Positions 10,861 through 22,397 are shown, counted from the stretch's first letter. The stretch: DNA of 64,000 nucleotides from Okapia johnstoni (GCA_024291935.2 CM044312.1:50991001-51055000), one strand, 5' to 3'. Made by a program: numbers and translations. Notes: generated by a model from the sequence alone, not told the origin.

Positions 10861-11363
10861 GCTGAAAATGTTTTAAAATGATTAGCAGAAGGGTGTGTCA
10901 GAAAAGGAAAAGAGTTTTCAAAGGTGTCTTGGTGAAGGAATGCGCCTATGGCTAGAGCCTTAGTGGACCATCTGTATCTTGAAGGACTCAGTGAGATGAT
11001 ACAGTGAGAAACTAGGTAATGAAGTGTTTTATGCCATCCTAGGGAATGTGGTCACTAGCCCTCATATCTGATAGGCCATGATGAGCCTTTCAAATACTGT
11101 AACTGGAGTGAGGAGCACAGATTATTCCGGAAGCAAAACGGATTACAGACTTGTGAGAAGTGTGGGAGATGGGTTAAGAGAGTTGTTAGGAGTTACTCAT
11201 GCAAAAACTAGGGGAGGACTTTATGTTCTTTGCTTTGGTAACAGAAGAGGTAACAGAAGTCCTGTGGTGGGTGTGAGCAGCTGTGGCTGTGCAGTGTGTA
11301 CTGGCTGAATGTTGTGACTGGTGGCAGGAGACAGAATGGCTAACTATCCCCCTCTCTTTCTAG

Positions 11364-13034
11364 CTTTCACAAATGGAAGTCTGTATCTCCCAGTGGTGCT
11401 CAGTGAGTATCCTGCCTTCCTCGTCCCTCAATCCCCATTGCCCACTACTATTAACCGAAGATCCATAGTCCCTGTGTTTTATAACACGGCACAGTTCCGA
11501 CAGTATGGTGGCTATTGGGAAAAAATGAAAACAAAGGACACACAAACGGAAGCCGAACCTCAACAGGCTGAAAACTTGAATGAAAAACAAGACATACACT
11601 CAGAAGGTGACAGCCCCGAGGAAGGAAAGGTGACCGGTATTCCTGCAAGTACATCAAACGAAATGATGCCTTTGTATAATGTGGTTTATGGTAAAGATAT
11701 GCCACAGAAGGAGGTGCTGCACAATGGGATTTCACAAAGTTTCTGTGCAAGTAGAGGAATGCTTTATAACTCTTACAAGGGTAGAGACCGCATGAACTTG
11801 GATGAAGAAAAGAGATACGCAGCTCTTTCCCGAAACCCACCACCTCCGAATGGCAGAGATGAGATCCAGAATACCTGGAACTCAAAATTGTACCAGTCTG
11901 CTGGAGATATGAACAAGCTTCATCAGGAACGGGCACTCTGTGCCAGCATGGAAGCAGTTAAAGACCTGAGCCCACATTCAGAATCATCTCAGAAGCCCTT
12001 TACTGCAGGGGAAAGTATGCCAGAGAACAGTAGCGGGAGCCATGGCTCCCCTGAGACTGTGGGTGAAGAGGTAGAGAGCAACAGCTACCCTGAGATGGCT
12101 GTACCGTCCCCTCCCTGCTTGGCTCAGGTCAGCAAAGTAGATGAGGGCATCCAGTGTGACTTGACTTGGTGGACCGAGGTACAGTCTGGGAATTCCCCTG
12201 AGTCTTCACCAGGAAGTGGTAGGAAGGGGGCAGAGCAGATGTCAGTGAGGAGCCAGAACCAGGATGAAGTTGATGAAGTGGAGAACAGTGGCTGTGAGGG
12301 TCAAGTTCCCTCCCCTACCTGGTTGGCCCAGGTCAGCAAAGTGGATGAGGGCATCCAGTGCGACATGAGTTGCTCTGAAGCCCAGGTAGAGAAATTCCCC
12401 CAGCAGATGCCCTCCAGGGATGAAGAGACAGCATCAGACAGTGAAACCAAGGGATCTTGGAAACAACAAATCACCGATAGGAAATTAAGTGCAGATAAAG
12501 AGGAAATGATCATGAACGATGAGACTGGGGAGGTGTATAATGAGAACTTGAAAAGGTATGCAAAGATTAAAAAGACTGTGAAAGGCAGGAAGCTGAAAGA
12601 TCTGAGCAGCTTCTCAAATGCTAAGACAGCCTATCTGTTGAAGAAAAGTGCCGTCTTGACCATTGTGCTTCCTGAGGATTCAGAAGACTCTGAGTTGGAA
12701 GAGGAAGGTGACATGGATGAGGCAGAATGCCTCCTTGAAGAAGTGAGTCTACAGGGCCCTCTGACATCTTCCAAAGGAAGGTCTTATCATGAGGCTGGAA
12801 GGATAATCAAGATGTCACCTGAGAGCTCTGTCCTTTCACGACTTGTGGTCTGGCCCACCAGAAGTAAGTGCAAGTTATTACAAGTTTGTGGTGAATGTGA
12901 GTGTGTCCCTGCGGTTTATCGGTGGAAACGACAGGATGGCTGTGAAAGCACTGGTGTCAGGCTCCAAAGCAGACCCACCATGGCCAACAAGGAGGGACTG
13001 CAGTCCAGGAGAGCCTCTCACAGATCACTGGAAT
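11364..13034 (+). CDS. Bucky ball-like protein, main exon (residues 47-603)
   Basis: A 1671-bp exon with an uninterrupted frame, entered in phase 1 after CTCTCTTTCTAG. It continues the BUVE-like region: YLPVVLSEYPAFLVPQ (about residues 54-69), the pair RR near 78-79, and a Tyr/Phe/Gln-rich YNTAQFRQYGGYW (86-98). A DTQTE motif (105-109) recalls the QTD/QTE element after the BUVE region in other Bucs. The remainder is polar and acidic. A motif LAQVSKVDEGIQCD occurs twice, 68 codons apart (12119-12160 and 12323-12364), pointing to an internal duplication. An acidic run (EDSEDSELEEEGD) lies near residue 490, and a Cys-rich CGECEC near 539. Two consensus donors exist (12864 and 13035), both phase 1. 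Frame openness over 1.7 kb in AT-rich DNA argues for selection. Confidence 0.75.
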
Positions 13035-14767
13035 GTAAGTGACTAATGGATTCATATACTGTTTGGTTGTTTGTGCTGGTTCCCTACTGGGTCCAGGATA
13101 CAAAGGCAGCCATAAATCAGTATTTCTCTGTTTTGAAAATATGTTTTCACTTAAGATATAGGTGCCCATATTCATGTTCAGAGAATCCCAAGTTACAGTT
13201 CCTGCACTCTAGGAAATTTCAGTGTAATGTGAAACAAAGTGCTCTGGTAGAAGATGATAGAGAGCTGGGTGGTGGTGGGCTGAGATAGTCAGGAGGACAT
13301 GGTTTAGACGGATGGCTGAGAACGGGCAGTCCGTGTGAAGGCAGAGGATTTCACACTGATTTAGGTTCTGTGGTTTGGAGACAAAAGAGGACAAAGTTTG
13401 GAGTGGGAATGGAGACAGCAGGGTGAGCTCAAACAGGCAGTCAGGGCAGGATTCTGCCTGAGACCTTCTTGCCAGAATGGAGAATTGTGAGGAATTGGGA
13501 AAGAGGCGGGGAATGTGGTAAAGTACAAGTGTTTCTCTTCACTTACAAATTTTTATCCTGTAGGCAATAAGTGGCTAATTCAGATTGAGTAGAGAAATGA
13601 GACAAATCTTTGTCTTCAACCAGTAGTATTTTATAGTAGAAATTAGAGTGGAGAGCACCTATATGGATGAAAGCCTTGTATAAAGTCAGTTTTATTCAAT
13701 AAAAAGTATTGTAATTCAAAAAATCAAAGTGGTGAGGGTCCTAACTCACACGGGAGTAATTAGAGACGGGTGAGAGGACTAACAGTTGAAGTTTAAAAGG
13801 TTGGAGTTTGAACATGAGTACCTAGGGGGAAAAATAGTAATCCACAGAAAAGTTATCTTAGGAAGAGAAGTTGTTTTGCTTTGCTGTGTGTGTTGTGGGT
13901 GGAAGGAGTGTAAAATGGTGAGATTGAGGGACTGGACTAGCAGCCCATCCACCAGCAAAGCAGGTAAGTGAAGAATGGGATGCATAAGGGCCCCAGGGAA
14001 GTTTAAATAAATCCCAGGCTTAATCCCCAACTTTAGATTGAAGAAATATTTAAAATCAGGGTATATTGTTAGGTTTTAAACTCTTGGCTATTGTCTTGAC
14101 TTGATTCATGCTCAATAATTTGGAGGAAGATCTTTTAAAACAGGGTGCCTTTACAATATGTGCAGGGATTTTCCAGCTTTGATGTTAGTTCTTGCTTATA
14201 AAGCGGCAGGAAATGACCTGGGCCGCTGTGCTTAGGGACCCCTCATGCGCATCTTGTTCATGATGTGTAACGCTGAAATTAATAGTTAAATTAAAACACC
14301 AACTATGGTACCATTGGTCTTCCCAGTCTTGTTTGCCTTTGTATTCCCATGTCATGTCATTGCCCATCAGAGTGTGTATGAATCTTTTTTCTGTCTTGGG
14401 AAATAGCACTGGTTATAAATTTACTCCTCACTGTGACCCAGTACTGTAGTTTAGTAGTTTTCAGCACTTCCTCCTTTGGCCATATCTGAAAGAAAGTCTC
14501 ACTGAGTCCTCCTGTGAAGAAGTTAATGGGAACCTCAGTTCACCCCAGGTTACACAGTCAAGATTTTAATTTTCCTAATGAAGGCTCTCTTCTGGACTGT
14601 CTGGTTTTTGCCAAATGATCATTTCTACCACCAGGAACAACAGAACGGCATAGAATTTTTTCTTGAAAAATAGGTCACTTTCTTGAAAGATGTGTTTTTG
14701 AATTTTTTTTTCTTTTGATTTTGAAGCCTCTTGGATTACTTAATGTATGAATCACTTCTTCCCTCAG
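13035..14767. other. Bucky ball-like gene intron 3
   Basis: No repeat or gene was recognised. It is bounded by GTAAGT at 13035 and a pyrimidine-rich acceptor CACTTCTTCCCTCAG ending at 14767. Confidence 0.5.
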
Positions 14768-14820
14768 GTAACTGTGAGAGAGCTAAAACCAAGGTCCCTT
14801 ACAAAGTACCAGAGATTTGA
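14768..14820 (+). CDS. Bucky ball-like protein, predicted last coding exon
   Basis: Joined in phase 1 to the donor at 13034, this exon adds CNCERAKTKVPYKVPEI and then a stop (14818-14820), giving a basic C-terminus after the Cys-rich stretch. The acceptor is strong. A second frame is also open through this exon (VTVRELKPRSLTKYQRFEAD...), which would need a phase-0 donor, so the exact C-terminus is uncertain. Without splicing, the main exon would end two codons later at 13040-13042. Transcript data would decide. Confidence 0.45.
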
Positions 14821-14934
14821 GGCAGATGTCATAGAATTTAGGAAATACCCAGCAGCTCTAGAGGTTGGTATTTATCCTGTGTCTAGTTTGTCTTATGATT
14901 TGCTTTTTGGACTTTATTTGGGTTTTCCTACTTA

Positions 14935-14994
14935 ATGCTTGGGTCTAGACTCCAAAGCTAATACTGCTTAGCTTTGGAGTCTAGACCCAAGCAT
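14935..14994. repeat. Perfect 26-bp inverted repeat with 8-nt loop
   Basis: The left arm is 14935-14960, the loop 14961-14968 (ATACTGCT) and the right arm 14969-14994, with every base paired. The arms carry GGGTCTAGACTCC and its complement. It lies 114 nt after the predicted stop, so it could be within the 3' UTR, where it would form a very stable hairpin. Confidence 0.9.
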
Positions 14995-16448
14995 CAGCAT
15001 AGCAGTGTTCTAACTGGGTAACAGACATACTCTGTAAGACCCTAGCTTACAAGAAGTTTGGAGCCAAAGTTTTTCATTTGTGTGGAATGTTATGATTATT
15101 TAATTTGTAATTTATTTTTATACAGTTTTAAAGATTACTTTCCATTTACAGTTATTACAAAATATTGGCATCCTCATGTTGTACAGTATATCCTTGAGCC
15201 CTGTGGAATGTTGTTTTTATCCTAGTTTTCATGTTTAATTCCTGCTGCTGTTACCAATAGTATATTGTGGATGATATGGGATTCTGTAAATTTCCTGGTG
15301 GCTTCACCATTAGTGTTCTAATTTAGAGCTACATAAATGGAAGCTTAGCATCTCCCTTCAGGGGCCAGTAGCTTGACAAGGCTTCCCTTCACAATGAGTC
15401 TTGGCACTGGGTAACCCTTCCTCACCTAAACCCCTTGTCTTGGACCAGTGGATTGATGATCTTTTAAAGGTCATTTCTGCCCTGCAGAGGTCATAAAGGG
15501 AAGAATGATAACTAAGCTTAGGCAAAATATTAACACCCTTGGCTTTCCCCTAAAAATGGAAACTAAAGATATTGGTAATGATTCTCTATATCACATCAGT
15601 TACCTGACTTAAAGAACTGTATTATTCCATTGTTACTTCTTAGGAAACAAATTGCTGAGCTCCAGCTACAAGAAAAAGTGAAATATTGCAGTATCATGAT
15701 GGATTAGAACATGAGATCTCTTTCTTAAACTATAAGTTATACCAGCAAACAAGAAAATGTGACATTGTAAAGTTGTGAATTAAAAGTTGTAAAATAGCAA
15801 ATAAGTTGGATTTCAAAAGTGTGATTTTTAAGCATTTTCTTCTCCTCTCAAAATGGCCACATCACTCATGGCAACACTAGTAGAATTGGGTCACCCATGA
15901 ATAGTTCTATCTTGTCCTCACCAGGGACCTTGGGATAGAGAGAAAAGGATGGTGGAGTTGAGGACAGAATAAAAAGACTTAAGCATTCCATAAAGAGGCT
16001 CTACCCTGGGAATAGAGAAGATGCTGACTCACTGTCTATATAATGTAGGCCAGGCATATAGCAGGTCCGATAGGACACTGATAGACATGTGGAGGGTAGG
16101 TGGTCATGCATTCTTTACTTGCATCTAGTGTCTGCTGAAACAAAGGACGCTTCAGGCATGTAAGACTTCTTTATACTCAGACCCTAGGGGCTAGATGGTC
16201 AAGAAGTGGATTCAATCTCCCAATAAATGGTGTAGGTTAAATGTGACTAGGTACCCAAAAGGTTGGTGTGGCTGAAGACTGCCTGGGTTTTTTTGAAGGA
16301 AGGTGGCATGGCAGAATTCATGGTGTTCCAGGTGTGGGAGGCAGTGGGAGTGCCACCAGGAACGTTTGTGGTCACTGTAGGGATACATGGATGGACTGGC
16401 CAATGTTCCCTGTGAGCTAAGTTGTTTGAACATATCTTTGCTGTGCTT
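14995..16448. other. 3' flank of the Bucky ball-like gene
   Basis: No coding sequence was recognised. Candidate polyadenylation signals are ATTAAA near 15779 and AATAAA near 15968; neither can be confirmed. No repeat family was recognised with confidence. Confidence 0.35.
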
Positions 16449-17267
16449 ATAACTTCAATAACCTCAGATATGCAGATGACACCACCCTTATGGCAGAAAG
16501 TGAAGAACTAAAGAGCCTCTTGATGAAAGTCGAAGAGAGGGAAAAAGTTGGCTTAAAGCTCAACATTCAGAAAACTAAGATCATGGCATCTGGTCCCATC
16601 ACTTCATGGCAAATAGATGGTGAAACAGTGGAAACAGTGGCTGACTTTATTTTTTGGGGCTCTAAAATCACTGCAGATGGTGACTGCAGCCATGAAATTA
16701 AAAGACTCTTACTCCTTGGAAGAAAAGTTATGACCAACCTAGACAGCATATTAAAAAGCAGAGACATTACTTTGTCAACAAAGGTCTGTCTATTCAAGGC
16801 TATGTTTTTTCCAGTAGTCATGTATGGATGTGAGAGTTGGACTGTAAAGAAAGCTGAGCGCTGAAGAATTGATGCTTTTGAACTGTGGTGTTGGGAGAAG
16901 ACTCTTGTGAGTCTTCTCAAGACTCTCAACTCTTCTCTGGTTGCAAGGAGATCCAACCAGTCCATCCTAAAGGAGATCAGTCCTGGGTGTTCATTGGAAG
17001 GACTGATGTTGAAGCTGAAACTCCAATACTTTGGCCACCTGATGCAAAGAGCTGACTCAATGGAAAAGACCCTGATGCTGGGAAAGATTGAGGGCAGAAG
17101 GAGAAGGGGACGACAGAGGATGAGATGGTTGGATGGCATTACTGACTCAGTGGACATGGGTTTGGGTAAACTCCGGGAGTTGGTGATGGACAGGGAGGCC
17201 TGATGTGCTGCAGTTCATGGGGTCGCAAAGAGTCGGACACGACTGAGCGACTGAACTGAACTGAACT
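16449..17267 (+). mobile_element. BovB (RTE) LINE, 3' part
   Basis: A 5'-truncated BovB copy. It begins inside the reverse transcriptase just before the catalytic YADD-type motif (AGATATGCAGATGACACC, about 16467) and continues through LNIQKTKIMASGPITSW and MYGCESWT to the 3' end, which carries CTGAACTGAACTGAACT. The frame is broken by stops (for example after 16863), so it is inactive. Confidence 0.92.
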
Positions 17268-17599
17268 CCCTTATACTAACCCAGAACTGCTAGCTGGTGT
17301 AATGAGCATGTAAAAAGTGATAGCAGTGAGGGCAATGAGACAAGTAAAAGGTAGTGTTTGCAAAGCTGGTCTTTTATTGGAAGGTCTGTGATGGTCTGAT
17401 TAACCTCTACTTCAGACCTGCTTAAGTAACATCAGGAAGAGTTCTGGCCTGTATCCCCAAGCCATGGGTGCATAAGGTGATCCTCATGTGTCATCAGTGT
17501 ACTTTCACAAGACAAATACAGTAGCTATCACTCTCCTGGCCATACTCTACATTTCTGAATGGTATTGATTATTGCTGTACTCAGTATTCTTATTAAGTA

Positions 17600-17706
17600 G
17601 TATTCTTGCCTGGACAATCCCCATGGACAGAAGGGCTTGGCTGACTATAGCCCATGGGGTCGCAAAGAGTCAGACACAGCTGAGTGGCTGAGCACAGCAC
17701 AGCACA
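17600..17706 (+). mobile_element. Bov-tA SINE fragment
   Basis: The right half of the element only: TATTCTTGCCTGGACAATCC through GGGTCGCAAAGAGTCAGACA, ending in a CAGCA-rich tail. Confidence 0.75.
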
Positions 17707-19165
17707 GTTGTATGGAGACTGGCAAGTAGTGTACACTATTTAATGGACAACTTAGTTTTAACTTAAGATAACCCATTTTTCCCTGTGGTCACTGTCTCCA
17801 CTGCCATTCCAAGCCCATCAGAACACAACTGAACTACAGAGGTAGCTGGAGATAGAAATCCAGGAGGTAGGAATGCACTGGTGGGAGTAATGAAGGATTG
17901 GGTAGGAAGGGTACAGTAAGCTTGGTTGCAGATCCTGACTCCAGCAGTGTCTTACAATTTAACTCATTTCTGACACTGTCTGCCTGGAAATAGCACGGTT
18001 TCACATGGCAAGCACTCAGTTGTGTAGGACTATGCCACACGCCTCCTCCACTTCAGGTACTACTCAAAAGTCAGGTTTTTGCCTGTGCTTCTGCCTTCAA
18101 CTCCCTGCTTTGGTTTCAATTAATTTGCTACATTTCTGATTTATTATAAAAGGCTGTAATTCAGGAACGGCCTGATGGAAGAGATGCACAAGGCAAAATA
18201 GATGGGATGGAAAGCGGCACAGAGCCTCCATACCTTCTGCTTGCGTGGCATTCTCCCAGCACCTCTGTGTGTTCACCAACCCAGATGTCCTCTGAATCCC
18301 TCCTTGGGCTTCTATGGAGGCTCCATCACGTAGGCATGATTGATTAAATCACTGGCCATTGGTGACTGATTCAACCTCCAGCCCCTCTAATATTTCCCCA
18401 CATGAGGCTGTGGGACTGCAAGTTCCAGTTCTATTCAGTTTGGTTTTCCTGGCAACCAGCCTCTCCCCACATCCTTAGGTGCCTTCCAAAAGTCATCTCA
18501 TGAACATAAACCCAGATGTTGTGGAAAGGAGTTAGTTATGAATAAACAAGGTGCTCATTTCACTTTTCTGGCTCTGTCATGAATGGAGGACAAGAGACCA
18601 AACACAACAAAAAGATGCTCCCATTGCTCTTATCACACATGATATTCCAAGGGTTTGGGGAGCTGTGTCCAGAAACTGGACAATGACCAAATATATCTGA
18701 GAAATATATTCTGGTCATGTGAGTGATCAAATATATATTATAAATCACGATACTGAAGAATGACAAACATGAAACAACTGAATTGCGATAGAGGAATGGC
18801 TACCTTACTGTAGTACCTTCAAACCAAGGAATTGTGTGGCCATTTAGAGCTTGTGGTATGTGTCGTATGAAGACACTGTACCTATGATGCTGCAACGCGG
18901 ATATATTTGCTATTAAAATCAACATTATACTGTTAAAACATAACATGGAGGTGAATGTGTATAGTATTTATACTTAAAGCCCTATGCTTGCTTGTGATGT
19001 AGGCAGTATTCCTGGAAGACTTCACAAGAAACTGGTAAAACTGGTAGCCACTGGGAAAGGGAATTGGGAAGCTGGGGGAGGAAGGAAATAGAAGTTTCAT
19101 AATTAAACCTTAGGTACCTTTTAAATTTGGAGCATGTGCATGCATTAGGAGATAAAAAAAGTAAA
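17707..19165. other. Intergenic between the Bucky ball-like gene and RP9
   Basis: The two genes converge here. No gene or clear repeat was recognised; short open frames on the minus strand show no family likeness. Confidence 0.4.
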
Positions 19166-19191
19166 TGCATTTAAAAAATAAATAGTGAGCT

Positions 19192-19197
19192 TTTATT
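19192..19197 (-). terminator. RP9: RP9 polyadenylation signal (AATAAA)
   Basis: TTTATT on the plus strand reads AATAAA on the minus strand about 410 bases after the stop codon. It is the first consensus signal downstream, so cleavage is expected near 19170-19180. Confidence 0.6.
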
Positions 19198-19605
19198 ATC
19201 CTCAGCAGCAGAGGGAAAGCAAGCCTGAGCTCTACGGGCACAAGTAGCTCCACCCTGGAGGTGGAGCCTGCCGCAGCACCTGGAGGAGCTCCTCAGAGAC
19301 TCCCTTCATCTGGCCGCCCTGCCCGAGGCGCTTCTAAGGAGTTGGGACCCACAGGGATCAGCAGGGAGGAGCACCAGGGGAGAAGCTCTGCAGCCTGAAG
19401 TCAGGCGTGTCCAGAGCTAGTACCTGGCAACACACAACTCACGTCCTCCCTGGAAGGCAGGTGAGAACCCTGGGACACCACACCCTCTGCCTCTGGGCAT
19501 CTCTCTCCAGTTCCTCTCCGACTCCGCCTTCCTCCACGGGTCCTCTCATCTTTGGCCACAGTGTTTGGTTTTTGAGAAGAGAATGTTGAACAAGCCAGGC
19601 TCTCG
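19198..19605 (-). other. RP9: RP9 3' untranslated region
   Basis: It lies between the stop codon at 19606 and the AATAAA signal. It is GC-richer than the flanking intergenic DNA. The open frames crossing it on both strands are incidental. Confidence 0.55.
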
Positions 19606-19804
19606 TCATTCTGAGTCCGAACTCTCGTTTGACTTGGAAGACTTATGCTTTCGTTTTTTCTTCTTTTTCTTTTCTTTCTTCTTCTTCTTATGCTTGTCTT
19701 TCTTCTTCTTTTTCTTGTGTTTCTCTTTATCTTCTGAGGAGCTGGAGCCGCTCCCATCATCATCTGACGTTGAATCCTCCAGTAACTGTTTTAACTGTTG
19801 TATC
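19606..19804 (-). CDS. RP9: RP9 exon 6 (C-terminal lysine-rich tail)
   Basis: The exon starts after GCGTTTAG and codes for IQQLKQLLEDSTSDDD, a serine run with acidic residues, and then repeated KHKKKKKK-type blocks before ending SSKSNESSDSE and a stop (19606-19608). The Lys/His-rich part is a likely nuclear or RNA-associating tail. The Asp of STSD corresponds to human D170, which is mutated in one disease allele. The 120-residue arginine-rich frame over the same bases is a shadow. Confidence 0.93.
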
Positions 19805-20707
19805 CTAAACGCATAAGATTGACCAAAGAACCATGTTCAACTTAACTGGAAAAAATTTTTTAGATAAAAATATGAGAACAGTAATGAGGGTGAAAAATAT
19901 CACAAATTAATCACCTCATTAAAGATAGCATTTGTTTTTATATCTTTTCCCCATTCTTGTCTACATCCATGCCTGTTTTACATGACTGTCACCAGTGTAC
20001 AAGCCATTTTGTATTCTTTCCATTGTCCTAAGTATTTGGCATGTTTCCGTAGTCCTTACTTTTATAATTTCTAACAGATGCATACTTTCCTAAATCATTC
20101 TCCCACTGCTCAAGTCCATGCTAGGTAATCTACCTCCTCAACAATTATAATTCAGCACAAGGAATTATATTCAATATTCTGTAAGGGAGGAGAATCTGAA
20201 GAATATGAGTGTGTATATATTTATATATTGATATATTTCTGAATTGCTGTGCTGTACTAACACGATACTGCAAATCAACTATACTTGACTAAAAAGAAAA
20301 TCCAAACGATTATAATTCAATACCACCAATTTGAAAACACAACAATATTACAAAAAACAACAAAAAAGTTCCTCTTGTTTTTTCACTCTGTCTAGGAATT
20401 TATTAAAAAAGCTCAGATCTTTAAAGACACTAGAGAAGATAAATGGTGGTTGCCAATACCAACTATCAGTGACACGAGCGAGTCAAGGCTAGGTCAAGCA
20501 CAATGCTTTAAGTTAATCCAAGGAGAACAGGCTGGCCTAATCATTCTCTACACATTGGCTTTTTTCTGTGACTACACCAGTCTTCCAAATATTTCACAAT
20601 TTACTAAACCACTCCTCTAATACTGGGATTTTTAAATTTTAAATTTATAGTTTCTAGCTTTAATTTTAAAATTTAAGAGGTTATTGTTATCATCAGGACA
20701 ATCTCAC
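19805..20707. other. RP9: RP9 intron 5
   Basis: AT-rich. At about 20215-20310 there is a short plus-strand L1 3' tail (GCTGTGCTGTACTAACACG, then CAAATCAACTATACTTGAC). Nothing else was recognised. Confidence 0.5.
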
Positions 20708-20769
20708 CTTATATCCTTTTCATGTCTTTTATTCTCACGAATGATGTCATACATGGGATCTTCATGTGC
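20708..20769 (-). CDS. RP9: RP9 exon 5
   Basis: A 62-bp exon encoding AHEDPMYDIIRENKRHEKDI and the first two bases of an Arg codon. The acceptor is CTTCAAG and the donor GTGAGA. The His of AHED is the human H137 position, changed to Leu in a retinitis pigmentosa family; it is His here. Confidence 0.92.
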
Positions 20770-21619
20770 CTTGAAGGTTAGAGAAGGTTAAGGTTAGGTT
20801 TGGCTTCATAGACTGTTAAAATTAAATCCCTCTTTCATGGAAACAGTTTTTTCCTGCTGTTTGGTGGTAATTTTATATTCACCATGTTCTAATCCTTCTT
20901 AAGGGTTGCCATCATTTCAAACTCCTAGAGGCTATAAAAAAATTTTTCCAGTTATACAAATACAGGGTATAATTTACATAGCCTTCATAAGGAGATAAAC
21001 CATGGCAAAATCATTATTAAGTACTATTCAAGGTTAGAAATGTTGAGATTAATTCTATTTGTTCTATATGGAAAGATGATCAAGTGATACTATTAAGCAA
21101 ACAAGTGAGTTGGAAATGATACATGATTCATTTATAGGTGCACAAAAACATAGGTGCATATGACCAAAGAGAAATCTAGAGGTATACTCATCAAACTACT
21201 TACTACAAATTCCCTCTGAGGAGAGGCAAGATTGGACTTGAAAAATCAATTGTGAAAAACCTTTCTGTAATGTTTCCATTTTGTTAAAATAAGATGAATT
21301 TATTCTTATATTTGTATAATTTTAAACTAAATTACTTAAAAATATGAATACACATAAAATTTCATGGCATGTGAACTATCTTTAAAAATATTATAACATT
21401 TTTTACATATCAAAGAAAACATAAAGTTAAAAATATCTGATATCTTACCACCTAGGGATATCCACTGTTAATATTTTATTGTGCTTCTTCTAGTCATTAT
21501 TCATATTTCCAAAAAATAGCATCATGTTATGTATATCAATACAACTCTATTCTTTTTCCCTTATGTTTTCATGAATATCTTCCTATGACATTACATATTC
21601 TTTTAAAACATAAGTCTTT

Positions 21620-21905
21620 TAAAAAAAAAATAATATTCATTTATTTGGCTGTGCTGGATCTTAGTTGTGGCACTTGGGAGTCGTTGTTGCAGCGTGTGGG
21701 CTTCTCTCTGGTTATGGTGCACAGGCTCCAGAGTGCGTGGTCTCTGTAGTTGTGGTATGGGCTTGAGTGCTGCACGGCAGGTGGGATCTTAGTTCCCTGA
21801 CCAGGGATTGAACCCATATCCCCTGCGTTGTAAGGTGGATTCTGAATCACTGTAGTTAACACCAGATACTGTGGCTTAATCACTGGATTACCAGGGAAGT
21901 TCTTA
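21620..21905 (-). mobile_element. CHR-type SINE with a small internal insertion
   Basis: An antisense full-length element: A/T-rich tail, TTTGGCTGTGCTGGATCTTA, CCTGACCAGGGATTGAACCC, and the head GATTACCAGGGAAGTTC. Near the head about 30 bases are inserted (GTTAACACCAGATACTGTGG...), flanked by AATCACTG on both sides. Confidence 0.8.
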
Positions 21906-22397
21906 AAACGTAATTCTTAAAAGCTATATGATTTACATGTTGCAGTAAATTATGTTGCATATTGGACACCACAGTTGTTTCCTATTTTTCTTTGATTTCT
22001 CTTTTTTAATCATATAAGTAATTATGCAAGTTATTCTTCTAATTATTTGTGTATACTGATGTTCTGTTTTATCCTTAGATCAATTTTGATTTTGAATTTT
22101 TAAAAATATGAATATATTTAAGTTTTTGAGATTTATCATCAAATTATCTGTTAAAGATACTGTAAAAGCTGACATTCTGGGTAGGAGTGATTTATTCAGA
22201 ATATTTTCTATAAATTAGTAAAATGAAAACCCAATATTTTAAATATCTTAAAATCCTTGTAGAATGTTTATATACCCCATTTTGATATGCTGATAATCCT
22301 AAGTATATCCAGCAATAGCATAGTTAAATTGACCAAAATAGTTATTGAATGGTGAATTAACACCTGGGAGGTGACTTTGTTAAGATAAAGTGACAAG

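Larger units (their letters stand above)
8277..11363. other. Bucky ball-like gene intron 2
   Basis: A 3.1-kb intron filled mainly by an antisense SINE, a MIR fragment and antisense L1 pieces. The stretches 9850-10720 and 10870-11363 show no recognisable element beyond a polypyrimidine acceptor at the right end. Confidence 0.55.
7510..14994 (+). other. Bucky ball/Velo1-like gene (four predicted exons)
   Basis: The predicted gene has a non-coding exon 1 (about 7510-7594), exon 2 (8132-8276, start codon 8138), exon 3 (11364-13034) and exon 4 (from 14768, stop at 14818-14820). The product is about 620 residues, near the length of fish Buc and shorter than frog Velo1. Bucky ball proteins use an N-terminal prion-like BUVE region to nucleate the Balbiani body and germ plasm in oocytes. 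The N-terminal pattern here (RPFFYV, aromatic/proline-rich, then a YP..LVP block and paired arginines) follows that region, and the rest is acidic and low-complexity, as in the family. All three coding junctions are phase 1 and have consensus splice sites. The gene lies between NT5C3A and RP9 and converges on RP9. I recall that primates and rodents are reported to have lost Buc. The symbol is left blank because no mammalian name is certain. Confidence 0.72.

Noticed and set aside
16449..17267. Reverse-transcriptase open frames (also at 31.4-32.6, 43-45 and 60.2-61.6 kb)
   Set aside because: All are 5'-truncated BovB retroelement copies with stops, not host genes.
19401..19763. 120-codon Arg/Lys-rich minus-strand frame
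   Set aside because: It is the wrong frame over RP9 exon 6; the true frame matches the known RP9 tail through its stop.
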